Shown here one piece after another: positions 15,713 through 24,757 of a stretch of 64,000 bases of DNA. The notes below the pieces were generated by a model that searched no databases, was not told the origin of the DNA, and was given only the letters and a program-made list of their open reading frames with translations. The DNA is from Alpinimonas psychrophila (GTDB taxonomy: Bacteria; Actinomycetota; Actinomycetes; Actinomycetales; Microbacteriaceae), in the NCBI RefSeq assembly GCF_014137865.1, contig NZ_JACGWU010000008.1, forward strand, positions 1 through 64,000, read 5' to 3'. Made by a program: the position numbers and the translations under genes. How positions within the stretch are numbered: position 1 is the first letter of the stretch; each line of letters begins with the position of its first letter.

Positions 15713-17130
15713 TAGGAGTCGAAGCCGAGACCGACGGAGTCGAGTGTCTTGAGGAACAGGCCACGTTTGCCGCCATTGTGGTCCGACCGGTTCAAGGCAA
15801 AACGTGTGGCCTGAACAGCCGGGTATGTAGCGGGCTCCGGCGGGAACGGCAGGGGCATCTTGCGCACCATCTCGAGCTGCGTGCGCTCGGTGGTGAGTCC
15901 CGCAAGTTGATCGAGCATGACGTTGGCCGCAAAGCGCGTGGCAGCAACCCCGAGACCGGTAAAGCCCGCGGCATAGGAGACCCGGCCCTGATGGGCAGTC
16001 GCAAAGAAGGCGCTGAACCGGCTGCACGTGTCGATGACCCCACCCCAGCGGTGACTGAATTGCAGGCCCTCCAGTTGAGGAAAGGTCGTGAAGAAGTGGC
16101 TCGCGAGCTTGGTGAAGGTTTCGGGGCGGTCGTCGTATTCTTTGCGGATACGGCCACCGTAGTGATAGATCGCGTCGTAGCCGCCAAAAAGGATGCGGTT
16201 GTCGGGGGAGAGACGGTAGTAGTGGAACTGGTTGGCCATGTCGGCGATGCCCTCACGGCCCTTCCAGCCGATGCTCTTCAGCTGAGCGGCGGTGAGCGGC
16301 TCGGTCATGAGAACGTAGTCATAGACCGGAACCGTGTGCAGCTGGTAGCGCTTCAGCAGCGACGGGAACGCGTTGGTGGCCAATGCCACGCGATCGGCGC
16401 GGACCTCACCGTCGGCAAGGGTGAGGCGGATGCCGTCACGCTCTGCTGTGATGGATTTCACGGGCGAGTGCTCGAATATCTCGACACCGGCGGCTAGGCA
16501 CGAGGTCATCAGCTCGTTCGCTAGCTTGGCGGGGTGAACCAGGGCAGTCTCTCGCGGTTCGAAGATTGCCGCGAGGTACGTGGGGGAGGCTACCTTTTTC
16601 TGGATTTCTTTCTCGTTGAGAAAGACCGTGCGGTCACCATCAGCATCCTCAGATATGCCTTCGGCTTGGTGTGGCTCGGTCGCGACGGCGAAGGAACCAT
16701 TTCGCTCGAAGTCACAGTTCCACCCGAGCCTGGCGACGGTCGCCTCAATCTCGTCGAGGTTTTCCAAGCCGAGACGGTCAAGTTGATCGTATTCGGCGGC
16801 AAAACGGGTGCGCCCGTTTGATTCACCGTGTGTGAGTGTGGATTCGACAAAGCCACCGTTTCGACCGGAGGCTGCCCAGCCGCACGTCTTGCCTTCGAGC
16901 ACAATGATCCGCCTGTCTGGCTCCCTTTCCTTGGCGAGCAAGGCCGTCCAGAGCCCGGTGTAGCCGCCGCCCACAATGACGAGGGATGCCTTTTCTTGGC
17001 CGACGAGGGCAGGCATGGCTGCTGCCCGCGGCGCGTCATGGGTCCAGAAGGGGGCCAGAATTGTTTTTGCGAGCGAGTGTGTCACCACACTGGCTGCTGC
17101 AGGCTGTCGTTCAAAAACGGTTGAGCCCAT
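15712..17130 (-). CDS. FAD-dependent oxidoreductase, gamma-glutamylputrescine oxidase-like (PuuB/DAO family)
   Basis: A 472-residue flavoprotein of the D-amino-acid oxidase (DAO/PuuB) family. The FAD motif VIVGGGYTGLWTA is near residues 50-62, followed by VLEGKTCGWAASGRNGGF. The closing GGVIDTCSRFSAFFA and GFTGLGVAATRFAANVM match PuuB-like enzymes, which oxidise gamma-glutamylated diamines or related amines to aldehydes and release peroxide. I choose ATG 17130 because GAGGTGAT lies just upstream. It is coupled to the cupin gene. It could be the oxidase step of the gamma-glutamylation pathway whose ligases and hydrolases lie at 37-49 kb. The alternative is a sarcosine- or glycine-oxidase-like activity. 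Confidence 0.85.
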   Translation of the reverse strand: MGSTVFERQPAAASVVTHSLAKTILAPFWTHDAPRAAAMPALVGQEKASLVIVGGGYTGLWTALLAKEREPDRRIIVLEGKTCGWAASGRNGGFVESTLTHGESNGRTRFAAEYDQLDRLGLENLDEIEATVARLGWNCDFERNGSFAVATEPHQAEGISEDADGDRTVFLNEKEIQKKVASPTYLAAIFEPRETALVHPAKLANELMTSCLAAGVEIFEHSPVKSITAERDGIRLTLADGEVRADRVALATNAFPSLLKRYQLHTVPVYDYVLMTEPLTAAQLKSIGWKGREGIADMANQFHYYRLSPDNRILFGGYDAIYHYGGRIRKEYDDRPETFTKLASHFFTTFPQLEGLQFSHRWGGVIDTCSRFSAFFATAHQGRVSYAAGFTGLGVAATRFAANVMLDQLAGLTTERTQLEMVRKMPLPFPPEPATYPAVQATRFALNRSDHNGGKRGLFLKTLDSVGLGFDS

Positions 17131-17228
17131 GACTATCACCTCAGTTGAGTCTGTCGAATAACGTATATCCCAGCCTATGCGGGGTCGCTCCCCCGCAACA
17201 GCTCACAGAGGGTTAAAGGGCTAATGGG

Positions 17229-17999
17229 TTATTGGGCGAAAAGGGGCGTTAGTGTCACGGCTAAGAGCGTCAGCAACGGCGCGGCCACGAGCGCCGGGAG
17301 CAAATCACCCACGGCAATCTGGCGGATCTTCAGTAGACGCAAGCCCACCCCCAGGAGAAGAACACCACCGGTGGCGGTAATCGAGGCGATGACAGCCGTC
17401 GACATGACTGAGCCCATCCAGAATGCCAGCAAGGTCAAGAACCCTTGCCAGAGCCCGACCGGCAGGGCCGAAGCCGCGACGCCCCACCCCAGCGATGCGG
17501 CGAACGCGAGCGCCGCGAATCCGTCGAGAGTGGATTTCAGCGCGAGCTGATCGATGCCGTTGCCCGTCCCGTCACTGAGCGCCCCGAGAATGGCCAAGGG
17601 CCCGATACAGAAGACGAGAGAGGAGTCGACAAAACCGGTGATGAAGCGCACCTTGCCTGCCGAATTGCCGGTGTTGACGTTGCCCGAGGAGAACCGTCGT
17701 TGCAGCCAGGCGCCAAATCGTTCCAACGTCGCCTCGATGTTCAGGAGCGAACCAGCAATCCCGCCAATGAGCAGGGCCCCCAACACGATGAGCAACGTAA
17801 AGCCGGTGCCGACAGCTGCTGTGAAGTCCTTATCCGCAAGCGCCATGATGTTCAGGCCCCCGAGCACGACGGTGATGAGCCCTAAGGCATCGGTCACGAC
17901 GCGCGTTGTTCGTTCGGGGAGACGATTACCGATTAGCACACCCAGAGTTGCCCCAATGAGGATCGTGGCAATATTCAAAATTGTGCCTAAGCCAATCAC
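17229..17999 (-). CDS. DUF554 family membrane protein
   Basis: A 256-residue protein with about seven hydrophobic helices. The DUF554 signature begins at the N-terminus (MIGLGTILNIATILIGATLG) and continues in VRFITGFVDSSLVFCIGPLAILGAL near residues 115-140, with the polar DSS inside a helix. I choose GTG 17999, preceded by GAGGGG. The family (YdfK-like) is a putative transporter of unknown cargo. Upstream sequence in the open frame has no membrane character and overlaps the divergent kinase region. No operon partner is evident. Confidence 0.85.
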   Translation of the reverse strand: MIGLGTILNIATILIGATLGVLIGNRLPERTTRVVTDALGLITVVLGGLNIMALADKDFTAAVGTGFTLLIVLGALLIGGIAGSLLNIEATLERFGAWLQRRFSSGNVNTGNSAGKVRFITGFVDSSLVFCIGPLAILGALSDGTGNGIDQLALKSTLDGFAALAFAASLGWGVAASALPVGLWQGFLTLLAFWMGSVMSTAVIASITATGGVLLLGVGLRLLKIRQIAVGDLLPALVAAPLLTLLAVTLTPLFAQ

Positions 18000-18092
18000 G
18001 GCGGTACCCCTCACGGTCGAAGATAACCCTATCGATTCCCACTCACATCGCTCGCTCAGCCACGGTCCTGCGTTTCTTCCTATGCTGAGCAC

Positions 18093-19103
18093 ATGACAGA
18101 TAGTGGATTTTCTGTGAGGGAGCAACGAACTTTTGTCGATTCACACGCCGCCGTGATTTACAACCCCCATAGCGTCAACGTTGCTAGTTTGCGTGACGCC
18201 TTTACTCGTGAAGAAAAAATTGCCAGCCTCGGTCCCACCATCTTTATCGCGACAACCGCAGCTGATGACGGGGCGATCGTTGCCGCGCGCGAAGCCTTGG
18301 AAAGCAACCCATCCGTCATCGTGGCCATAGGCGGAGACGGAACGATTCGGGCTGTCGCTGAGACGATTCAGGGGCGAGACATTCCGTTAGGAATTATCCC
18401 CACGGGTACCGGCAATCTCCTTGCTCGCACGCTCGGAATACCCCTGATGGACATGAAACGTGCCATCCACGTTGCGCTCAATGGGGCGGATCGCCTGATC
18501 GACGCAGTCGTGGCCGATTTGGGCCTGGACGGCCACACCCGCCGACACGTATTTCTGGTCATGGCCGGCATCGGATTGGATGCCGACATGGCCGCCGAAA
18601 CAGATGGCCGCCTGAAGAAACATATCGGATGGCTTGCCTACGTCGCCCCCATCGCTCAGTCGGTGGGCCGCAATCGGCACCACGAAGCGGTCGTCGTCGT
18701 GGATGACGGTGAGGCTCGTCCAATCAAAGCGCACACCATGATTGTGGGTAATTGCGGTTCGTTGCCGGGCAATCTTCTGCTCCTCCCGGAAGCAGTCATC
18801 GATGACGGGTTGCTGGATGCCGTGATCCTGCGCCCCAAAGGCCCTGGCGGTTGGGCCCGCATCTGGTCGCGTCTGGCGGTCGGGGGAGTGCTGCATCGCG
18901 TCAAGGGCGGCCCGCAGATCCTTCGGGCGGCACCGACATTTCATGCTCTTCGTTACACGCAGGCTCGAACACTTGAGGTTCGGCTTCATTCCCCCCAGCG
19001 CATTGAGTTGGACGGCGACAGCTTCGGTGCGGTTTCGACGCTTCGGGTGAGCATCGTTCATAACGGGCTCACTGTTCGTGTCCCCCCGGAAACTATTTTT
19101 TAG
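18093..19103 (+). CDS. Diacylglycerol/lipid kinase family protein (DagK catalytic domain)
   Basis: A 336-residue soluble kinase. The DAGK catalytic domain begins at AAVIYNPHSVN (residues 19-29), with the nucleotide-binding GGDGTIRAVAETI near 80-92 and PTGTGNLLARTLGIP near 107-121. The C-terminal beta domain carries the VMAGIGLDADM and IELDGDSFG motifs of YegS/DgkB enzymes. It would phosphorylate diacylglycerol or a related lipid alcohol at the membrane surface. It is divergent from the DUF554 gene and overlaps the end of the convergent otsB by 4 bases. Confidence 0.88.
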   Translation: MTDSGFSVREQRTFVDSHAAVIYNPHSVNVASLRDAFTREEKIASLGPTIFIATTAADDGAIVAAREALESNPSVIVAIGGDGTIRAVAETIQGRDIPLGIIPTGTGNLLARTLGIPLMDMKRAIHVALNGADRLIDAVVADLGLDGHTRRHVFLVMAGIGLDADMAAETDGRLKKHIGWLAYVAPIAQSVGRNRHHEAVVVVDDGEARPIKAHTMIVGNCGSLPGNLLLLPEAVIDDGLLDAVILRPKGPGGWARIWSRLAVGGVLHRVKGGPQILRAAPTFHALRYTQARTLEVRLHSPQRIELDGDSFGAVSTLRVSIVHNGLTVRVPPETIF

Positions 19104-19885
19104 GCAACAGGCTCATCGGGAGTGCGAAGGGCGACCATCAACTCCAACACTTTGGTTACCTCCGTCGTGTCGGCGATCCGGTGCGTCGCCAGTGTTTCTC
19201 CCGGCCCAACCTTGATACCAATGCCCGTCGGAGGCAGGGCGGCAAAAGCATCCTCATCGGTAACGTCATCACCCATAAAGAGGATGTTGCCGGTCTGCTT
19301 CAGTTCGGCTAAAAATGTCAGAGCTGTGCCCTTTGTCGCACTGCTGACCGAGAACTCCAACACATCTTTTCCCCCACGAATCGTGAGCGAGGCGAGGTGT
19401 TCGGGAAGTTCGTGCACGATGGCCAGCAACTGGATTCCTGCCTGCGACTCGCATAGTCGTGTCTGCACGGCGATTCCGGCCGGCTTAATTTCGAGCCACG
19501 CGCCCGGAACGGCCTCGGCGAGCGGCGTCAGGAAGGCCTTCAGTGCGTCGAGAATTTCTGTGTCCCGGGCAGTGGGGCGGTAGATGTCGTCGCCCGGGCT
19601 CGTCTGCAAAAATTCCAGACCGTGTGAGGCCACGACGAGTACATCCTGCGGCGGCATTCCAACCTCCAGGATGTCGGCCAAAGGCCGCCCCGTGACGATT
19701 CCCACCTCGGTCAACGGTAGTTGGCTGAGGGCCGTGAGAGCCACGCGGCTTCCCTCGCGCATGCGGCTATCGTGCGGGTTGTCTATGAGGTCGGAGAGGA
19801 CACCATCGAAGTCGGTCAGCACGAGAATGCGTTCGTTCTCGGTAAAGGCGCGCAGCGCAGCGCGCAACGCGGGGGAAAGACTCAT
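19100..19885 (-). CDS. otsB: Trehalose-6-phosphate phosphatase
   Basis: A 261-residue HAD-superfamily phosphatase. The catalytic motif VLTDFDGVLSDL (about residues 21-32) has the nucleophilic and acid aspartates of HAD motif I, and LFMGDDVTDEDAFAAL near 208-223 is motif IV. The length and position fit OtsB, which removes phosphate from trehalose 6-phosphate. It starts inside the last codons of the synthase gene (4-base ATGA overlap), so the two are translationally coupled. A GH15 trehalase-type gene stands divergent upstream of otsA. Confidence 0.93.
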   Translation of the reverse strand: MSLSPALRAALRAFTENERILVLTDFDGVLSDLIDNPHDSRMREGSRVALTALSQLPLTEVGIVTGRPLADILEVGMPPQDVLVVASHGLEFLQTSPGDDIYRPTARDTEILDALKAFLTPLAEAVPGAWLEIKPAGIAVQTRLCESQAGIQLLAIVHELPEHLASLTIRGGKDVLEFSVSSATKGTALTFLAELKQTGNILFMGDDVTDEDAFAALPPTGIGIKVGPGETLATHRIADTTEVTKVLELMVALRTPDEPVA

Positions 19886-21327
19886 GAAACGCGGTTGGTG
19901 TGGGCGAGGGCTTTCAAAAAATCACGAGACCATTTCTCAACATCGTGTTCGCGAACCCGGCGACGCATCGAAAGCATGCGTTGCCGGCGCTCGGCCGGCG
20001 CCATGTCTTTGGCCCGCAGAATTTGTTTCTTGAGGTCGTCGATGTCGTGCGGGTTCACCGCTACGGCCGCTTTGAGCTCGTCGAACGCGCCCGCAAATTC
20101 GCTCAAAACCAGCACACCGTCACCGTCAGATCGTGCCGCCACGAACTCTTTGGCAACGAGGTTCATTCCATCGCGCAGGGGGGTCACGAGCATCACATCG
20201 GCGGCGAGGAAAAGTGCCATCATTTCTTCGCGCGGGTAGTTGTGGTGCAGGTAGACCACGGGGTAATGCCCGAGTTCCCCGTATTGGCCGTTGATGCGGC
20301 CAACCGCGAGCTCAACGTCATCCCGCAACTTGATATAGCTGTCAACGCGCTCTCTCGAGGGGCTGGCCACCATCACCATCACCACTTCGGTGGGGTCAAG
20401 ATCTCCGTCGGACAGCAACTCGTCGTAGGCCTTGAGTCGGTGCAGAAAGCCCTTGGTGTAATCGAGCCGGTCGGCGCCCAAGATCATGATTTTCGGGTTT
20501 CCGATGGACTCCCGAATTTCCCGGGAGCGGGCAATGACGGCCGGGTCCTTGATGAGTTTCTGAATATCCGGGTAACTAATCGAGATGGGAAAGTTTCGGG
20601 CAACGACGTAACGGTTTTCCTCTCCGCGGCTGGGAACCGTCACGTGACCGCCGATGACTTTGTAGGCCATGATGCGGCGCACGATGCGCAGGAAATTATC
20701 AACATCCTGCGCCCGTTGGAATCCAACGAGGTCAGCGCCCAGCAGACCTTCGATGATTTGGCGTCGCCAGGGCAGTTGCGAGAAGAGGCCATAGGCAGGA
20801 AAAGGGATGTGCAGAAAGAACCCAATGGTGAGGTCGGGACGGAGCTCCCGCAGCATCTGCGGCACGAGCTGTAGTTGATAGTCGTGCACCCAGACGGTGG
20901 CTCCCTCGGCGGCTTCGGCAGCAACAACATCGGCGAACTTCTGGTTGACGGAACGATAGACCTCCCACCAGGCGCGGTGATAGCTCGGGGCTTCGATGAC
21001 GTCGTGATACAGCGGCCACAATGTGTCGTTCGAGAAGCCCTCGTAGAAGAGCTCGACGTCATTTTCACTCAGAGTGACGGAGACAAGCTTCACGCCGTCA
21101 CGTTCAAACGGGGCGAGCACCAGATCGGAGATTCCGGCCCAGCCAACCCACGTGCTGGCGTTCTCTCGCATGAAGGGCTCAAGAGCCGTAACGAGGCCCC
21201 CGGGAGCGAGACCCCAAGAAATACTGCCGTCCTCATTTTCAGTGGCGTCGACGGGCAAGCGGTTAGAAACGACGATCATGGTCGACGGACCAAATGTTGA
21301 AATCCCTGATAAATCAGTATTTTTCAT
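19882..21327 (-). CDS. otsA: Trehalose-6-phosphate synthase
   Basis: A 481-residue GT20 glycosyltransferase that joins UDP-glucose (or another NDP-glucose) and glucose 6-phosphate. Family landmarks are MIVVSNRLPVD near residue 17, the VWVHDYQLQLVPQMLR block near 148, HIPFPAYGLFSQLPW near 175, LGADRLDYTKGF near 288, and the C-terminal TPLRDGMNLVAKEFVAAR with the NDP-sugar-binding glutamate. I choose ATG 21327 because the family N-terminus follows directly; the upstream frame is unrelated. It is the first gene of otsA-otsB. Trehalose is an osmotic and cold protectant in this group of bacteria. Confidence 0.94.
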   Translation of the reverse strand: MKNTDLSGISTFGPSTMIVVSNRLPVDATENEDGSISWGLAPGGLVTALEPFMRENASTWVGWAGISDLVLAPFERDGVKLVSVTLSENDVELFYEGFSNDTLWPLYHDVIEAPSYHRAWWEVYRSVNQKFADVVAAEAAEGATVWVHDYQLQLVPQMLRELRPDLTIGFFLHIPFPAYGLFSQLPWRRQIIEGLLGADLVGFQRAQDVDNFLRIVRRIMAYKVIGGHVTVPSRGEENRYVVARNFPISISYPDIQKLIKDPAVIARSREIRESIGNPKIMILGADRLDYTKGFLHRLKAYDELLSDGDLDPTEVVMVMVASPSRERVDSYIKLRDDVELAVGRINGQYGELGHYPVVYLHHNYPREEMMALFLAADVMLVTPLRDGMNLVAKEFVAARSDGDGVLVLSEFAGAFDELKAAVAVNPHDIDDLKKQILRAKDMAPAERRQRMLSMRRRVREHDVEKWSRDFLKALAHTNRVS

Positions 21328-21446
21328 TGTCAATGTTTTCCCTGTCCGGCTCACGGCTGGGCGCTCAGTCTTTCCACCATAACAGCCTGGTTGAGAACGG
21401 CCTGAAAAAATCTTGTGCGCTCCGGCAGGCATGACATGCTGGATGT

Positions 21447-23231
21447 ATGTCACAGGCAATCGAAAATTACGCCCTGATTGGGGACCGTCACACGGGTGCT
21501 CTCGTGGGAACAAACGGGAGCATCGACTGGATGTGTATGCCCCGATTTGATTCCGCCTCCGTCTTTGGCGGCATCCTGGGCGACGATGATCACGGCCACT
21601 GGCGCATAAACCCCGTGGGAACTTTTCACTCGACGTCCCGCGAATATCGCGTCGATACTTTTGTTTTGGCGACGCGCTGGGTGACGGAAACGGGCGAGGT
21701 TGAGGTGCTCGATTTCATGCCGACGAACATGAGCCGCGCCGCCGTAATTCGGCGCATCCGTGGTATTTCCGGTGAGGTCAAAATGGAGCAGCTGCTGCGC
21801 ATCCGTTTTGATTACGCCCGTTCCATGCCGTGGATGCGACAGATTGGCGACGAGACCCACGCGCTCCTGGCTGTGGCTGGCCCCGATTCCATCGTCGTTC
21901 ACGGCCCCAAATTTGAGGCGAGTCAACATCACCATCGTGCTGAGTTCACGGTGCAGGCCGGTGAAATCGTTGACACGGTACTGACGTGGTATCCCTCGCA
22001 CCGCAAGCCCCCCGCCGAGCTGGATGTGGGAGCGGCGCTCGCCGAGACGTTAGATTATTGGCAAAGTTGGTCGCAAGACATCAAGGTGCCCGGCGGTAAA
22101 TATGACCATCTCGTGCGCCGCTCGCTGCTGGTTCTGAATGCCCTGACGCACGCCGAAACCGGGGGCATCATCGCGGCGCTCACGACGAGTCTCCCCGAGC
22201 AACTGGGGGGATCGCGCAACTGGGATTATCGCTACGTCTGGCTCCGGGATGCGGCGTTGACGCTGGAGGCGCTGATGATTCATGGTTACCGGAGTGAGGC
22301 GCGAAAGTGGCGTGACTGGTTGTTGCGCGCTATCGCCGGCGACCCCGGCGACGTGCAGATTATGTACGGCATCTCGGGCGAGCGCTGCCTCGACGAGTAT
22401 GAACTTGAATCTCTGCCTGGCCACTGGGGTTCGTCGCCGGTGCGCGTGGGTAACGATGCCTACAAACAGTATCAAGCCGATATTTTCGGCGAGGTTTTGG
22501 TGGCGCTGCATCGCGCGCGCGAAATCGGGGTGACCGAAGACGAGTTCTCGTGGTCCCTTCAACTCTCCCTCCTGTCCCATCTCGAAGCAAACTGGGCAAA
22601 GCCCGACAACGGGATTTGGGAGATCCGCGGCCCCCAGCGTGTCTTCACGCACTCGCGGGTCATGGCGTGGGCGGCCTTCGACCGCGGCATCCGGGGTATT
22701 GAAGAATTTGGTCTCACGGGGCCTGTGGAGCGGTGGAAACGGATCCGGGCTCGCATCGCCGAAGAAATTGAGGAACAGGGATATAACAAGGCTCTTGGCA
22801 GTTATACCCAGTCGTACGGAAGCCCTGAGGTTGATGCAGCATTGCTCCAGCTGCCCCAGGTGGGCTACATCGAATATGACGACGCGCGGATGCTCGGAAC
22901 GGTGGCCCGCATTGAGGCAGAGCTCATGGTGGGCGGCGTTCTACAGCGCTACCGCACAGAGTCGGGAATTGATGGTTTGGCTGAGCCTGAAAACGCTTTC
23001 TTGGCGTGCACGTTTTGGTTGGTGGAGCAGTACGCCCGGACGGGGCGTCTGAAGGATGCCGAAGGTCTGATGGATCTTGTCACAGGCTTTGCGAACGATG
23101 TTGGTCTTCTGTCGGAGGAATACGACGTAGAGACACACCAGCAAACCGGAAATACGCCACAAGCGTTCTCGCACTTGACCTTGGTGCGGGCTGCGGATGC
23201 TTTGGCAACGGCAAAGTCCTTAAGCTTGTAA
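21447..23231 (+). CDS. Glycoside hydrolase family 15 (trehalase/glucoamylase-type)
   Basis: A 594-residue enzyme with the GH15 opening IENYALIGDRHTGALVGTNG and SIDWMCMPRFDSASVFGGIL (residues 5-43), and the catalytic-domain motif GSRNWDYRYVWLRDAALTL near 255-273. A second conserved stretch ARTGRLKDAEGLMDLVTGFANDVGLLSEEYD contains the likely catalytic base region. It has no signal peptide, so it acts in the cytoplasm. In actinobacteria, intracellular GH15 enzymes of this size include trehalases, and the divergent placement next to otsA-otsB supports trehalose as substrate; glucoamylase or dextranase activity remains possible. It is followed after 2 bases by an alcohol dehydrogenase. Confidence 0.9.
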   Translation: MSQAIENYALIGDRHTGALVGTNGSIDWMCMPRFDSASVFGGILGDDDHGHWRINPVGTFHSTSREYRVDTFVLATRWVTETGEVEVLDFMPTNMSRAAVIRRIRGISGEVKMEQLLRIRFDYARSMPWMRQIGDETHALLAVAGPDSIVVHGPKFEASQHHHRAEFTVQAGEIVDTVLTWYPSHRKPPAELDVGAALAETLDYWQSWSQDIKVPGGKYDHLVRRSLLVLNALTHAETGGIIAALTTSLPEQLGGSRNWDYRYVWLRDAALTLEALMIHGYRSEARKWRDWLLRAIAGDPGDVQIMYGISGERCLDEYELESLPGHWGSSPVRVGNDAYKQYQADIFGEVLVALHRAREIGVTEDEFSWSLQLSLLSHLEANWAKPDNGIWEIRGPQRVFTHSRVMAWAAFDRGIRGIEEFGLTGPVERWKRIRARIAEEIEEQGYNKALGSYTQSYGSPEVDAALLQLPQVGYIEYDDARMLGTVARIEAELMVGGVLQRYRTESGIDGLAEPENAFLACTFWLVEQYARTGRLKDAEGLMDLVTGFANDVGLLSEEYDVETHQQTGNTPQAFSHLTLVRAADALATAKSLSL

Positions 23232-23233
23232 CT

Positions 23234-24295
23234 ATGACTTTTACGACGCGCGCCATTGCCGCTCAGAACACCTCTGATGACCTCGCTGCCATCACGATTG
23301 AACGCCGTGATCTTCTTGAGCACGACGTTCGTATCGACATCGAATTCGCTGGTATTTGCCACTCCGACATTCACTCCGTAAAGGGTGACTGGGGACCTCA
23401 GCATTTCCCGCTGGTTCCCGGGCACGAAATTGTGGGTCACGTTGCTGAGGTTGGTGCGGGCGTCACGACGCACTCTGTCGGCGACTTGGTTGGCGTTGGC
23501 GTCATCGTCAAGAGCTGTGGCGAATGCGAAAAGTGCCTCAACAACCTCGAAAACTATTGCGACAAGGGTGCGCTGCTCACCTTTGGGAGCCCCGACCCTG
23601 ACCTGCCTGGCCACATCACGCAGGGCGGTTACTCGCAGTCCATTGTGATCACCGAGAAATTTGTGTTGCGCATCCCGAAAAACCTCGATCCGGCTGCCGT
23701 TGCCCCCTTGCTCTGTGCCGGCATCACGACATACTCGCCGCTGAAGCATTGGGGTGTCGGTCCCGGCATGACGGTCGGCATCGCCGGAATTGGTGGCCTC
23801 GGCCACATGGCCGTCAAGTTTGCGCACGCACTGGGCGCCCACGTTGTAGCGCTGACCACTAGCGATGAGAAGGTTGCGGTGGCCAAGCGCCTCGGAGCCG
23901 ACGAGGTTCTCATTACGCGAGACGCGGATGCCATGAAGGCTTGGCGCGGAAAGTTTGACGTGATCCTCTCGACCCTGCCCGGGGACCACGACATGAACCC
24001 CTTCATCGAGTTATTGGCCTTCGAAGGCACCTATGTCATTGTTGGCGCCATTAACGACATGACCTACCCGCTTGACTTGCCGGCCATCATTAGCCGCCGC
24101 AAGAGCATTTCCGGTTCCAACATCGGTGGCCTCAAGGAGACTCAGGAGATGCTCGACTTCGCCAGCGAACACGGCATCACCGCCGACATCGAGCTCATCA
24201 ACGCCGACTACGTAAACGAGGCCTACAAGCGCGTCGTCGCGGGCGACATCCAATTCCGCTTCGTCATCGACACAGCCACCATCCCCGCGGCATAG
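23234..24295 (+). CDS. Zinc-dependent alcohol dehydrogenase (YahK/CAD type)
   Basis: A 353-residue medium-chain dehydrogenase. The catalytic zinc ligands are in FAGICHSDIHSVKGDWGP (Cys near residue 37) and VPGHEIVGHV. The structural zinc cysteines lie in KSCGECEKCLNNLENYC near 96-112, and the NADP motif is AGIGGLGHMAVKFAHALGAHV near 176-196. The sequence resembles YahK and cinnamyl-alcohol-dehydrogenase-type aldehyde reductases. ATG 23234 begins two bases after the GH15 stop; the frame further upstream lies inside GH15. A rhodanese gene follows after 8 bases, so the two probably form one unit. Confidence 0.88.
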   Translation: MTFTTRAIAAQNTSDDLAAITIERRDLLEHDVRIDIEFAGICHSDIHSVKGDWGPQHFPLVPGHEIVGHVAEVGAGVTTHSVGDLVGVGVIVKSCGECEKCLNNLENYCDKGALLTFGSPDPDLPGHITQGGYSQSIVITEKFVLRIPKNLDPAAVAPLLCAGITTYSPLKHWGVGPGMTVGIAGIGGLGHMAVKFAHALGAHVVALTTSDEKVAVAKRLGADEVLITRDADAMKAWRGKFDVILSTLPGDHDMNPFIELLAFEGTYVIVGAINDMTYPLDLPAIISRRKSISGSNIGGLKETQEMLDFASEHGITADIELINADYVNEAYKRVVAGDIQFRFVIDTATIPAA

Positions 24296-24303
24296 TTGTC
24301 TTT

Positions 24304-24678
24304 ATGACAACAGACTCTCTCCCCGTGCGAGACGATTCTCGCGAACCTGAGCTGATAACGCCCATCGAAGCGTCAGCGCGCGTGGAGGGTGGCGCCCTGC
24401 TCATTGACGTTCGACCCGAAAAGTATCTTGCCAGTGATGGCAGCACCACCGTTGCAACGTGGGTGGATCGGTACACTATGGCCGATCAGTTTCTTGAAGG
24501 TGGCGCAAACTATCTGGGGGCAGCGCTAGATCCCGAACGTGAAATTGTCGTGATGTGCGGTTCGGTCAATGGCTCGGCGCCGATGGCGAAGTGGCTCTTA
24601 GAGAACGGACACACCAACGTTTCTCACGTCGACGGCGGTTTTGCCGCTTGGCGTGAGGCGGGACTGCCAACGAGCTAG
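24304..24678 (+). CDS. Rhodanese-like domain protein
   Basis: A 124-residue single rhodanese domain. LLIDVRPEKYL (about residues 37-47) is the typical CH2-type opening, IVVMCGSVNGSAPMAKWL (about 80-97) is the active-site loop with the sulfur-carrying cysteine (CGSVNGS), and VSHVDGGFAAWREAGLP closes the fold. It would carry persulfide sulfur. It sits 8 bases after the alcohol dehydrogenase. No specific sulfur partner is present nearby. Confidence 0.85.
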   Translation: MTTDSLPVRDDSREPELITPIEASARVEGGALLIDVRPEKYLASDGSTTVATWVDRYTMADQFLEGGANYLGAALDPEREIVVMCGSVNGSAPMAKWLLENGHTNVSHVDGGFAAWREAGLPTS

Positions 24679-24757
24679 TGCCCGCCCTTTAGCGGTAAAC
24701 CTCGCGACGCTTGGTTGCGAAACTGTGAACGATGATGTTCGAGAAAGTTGACCTTTC

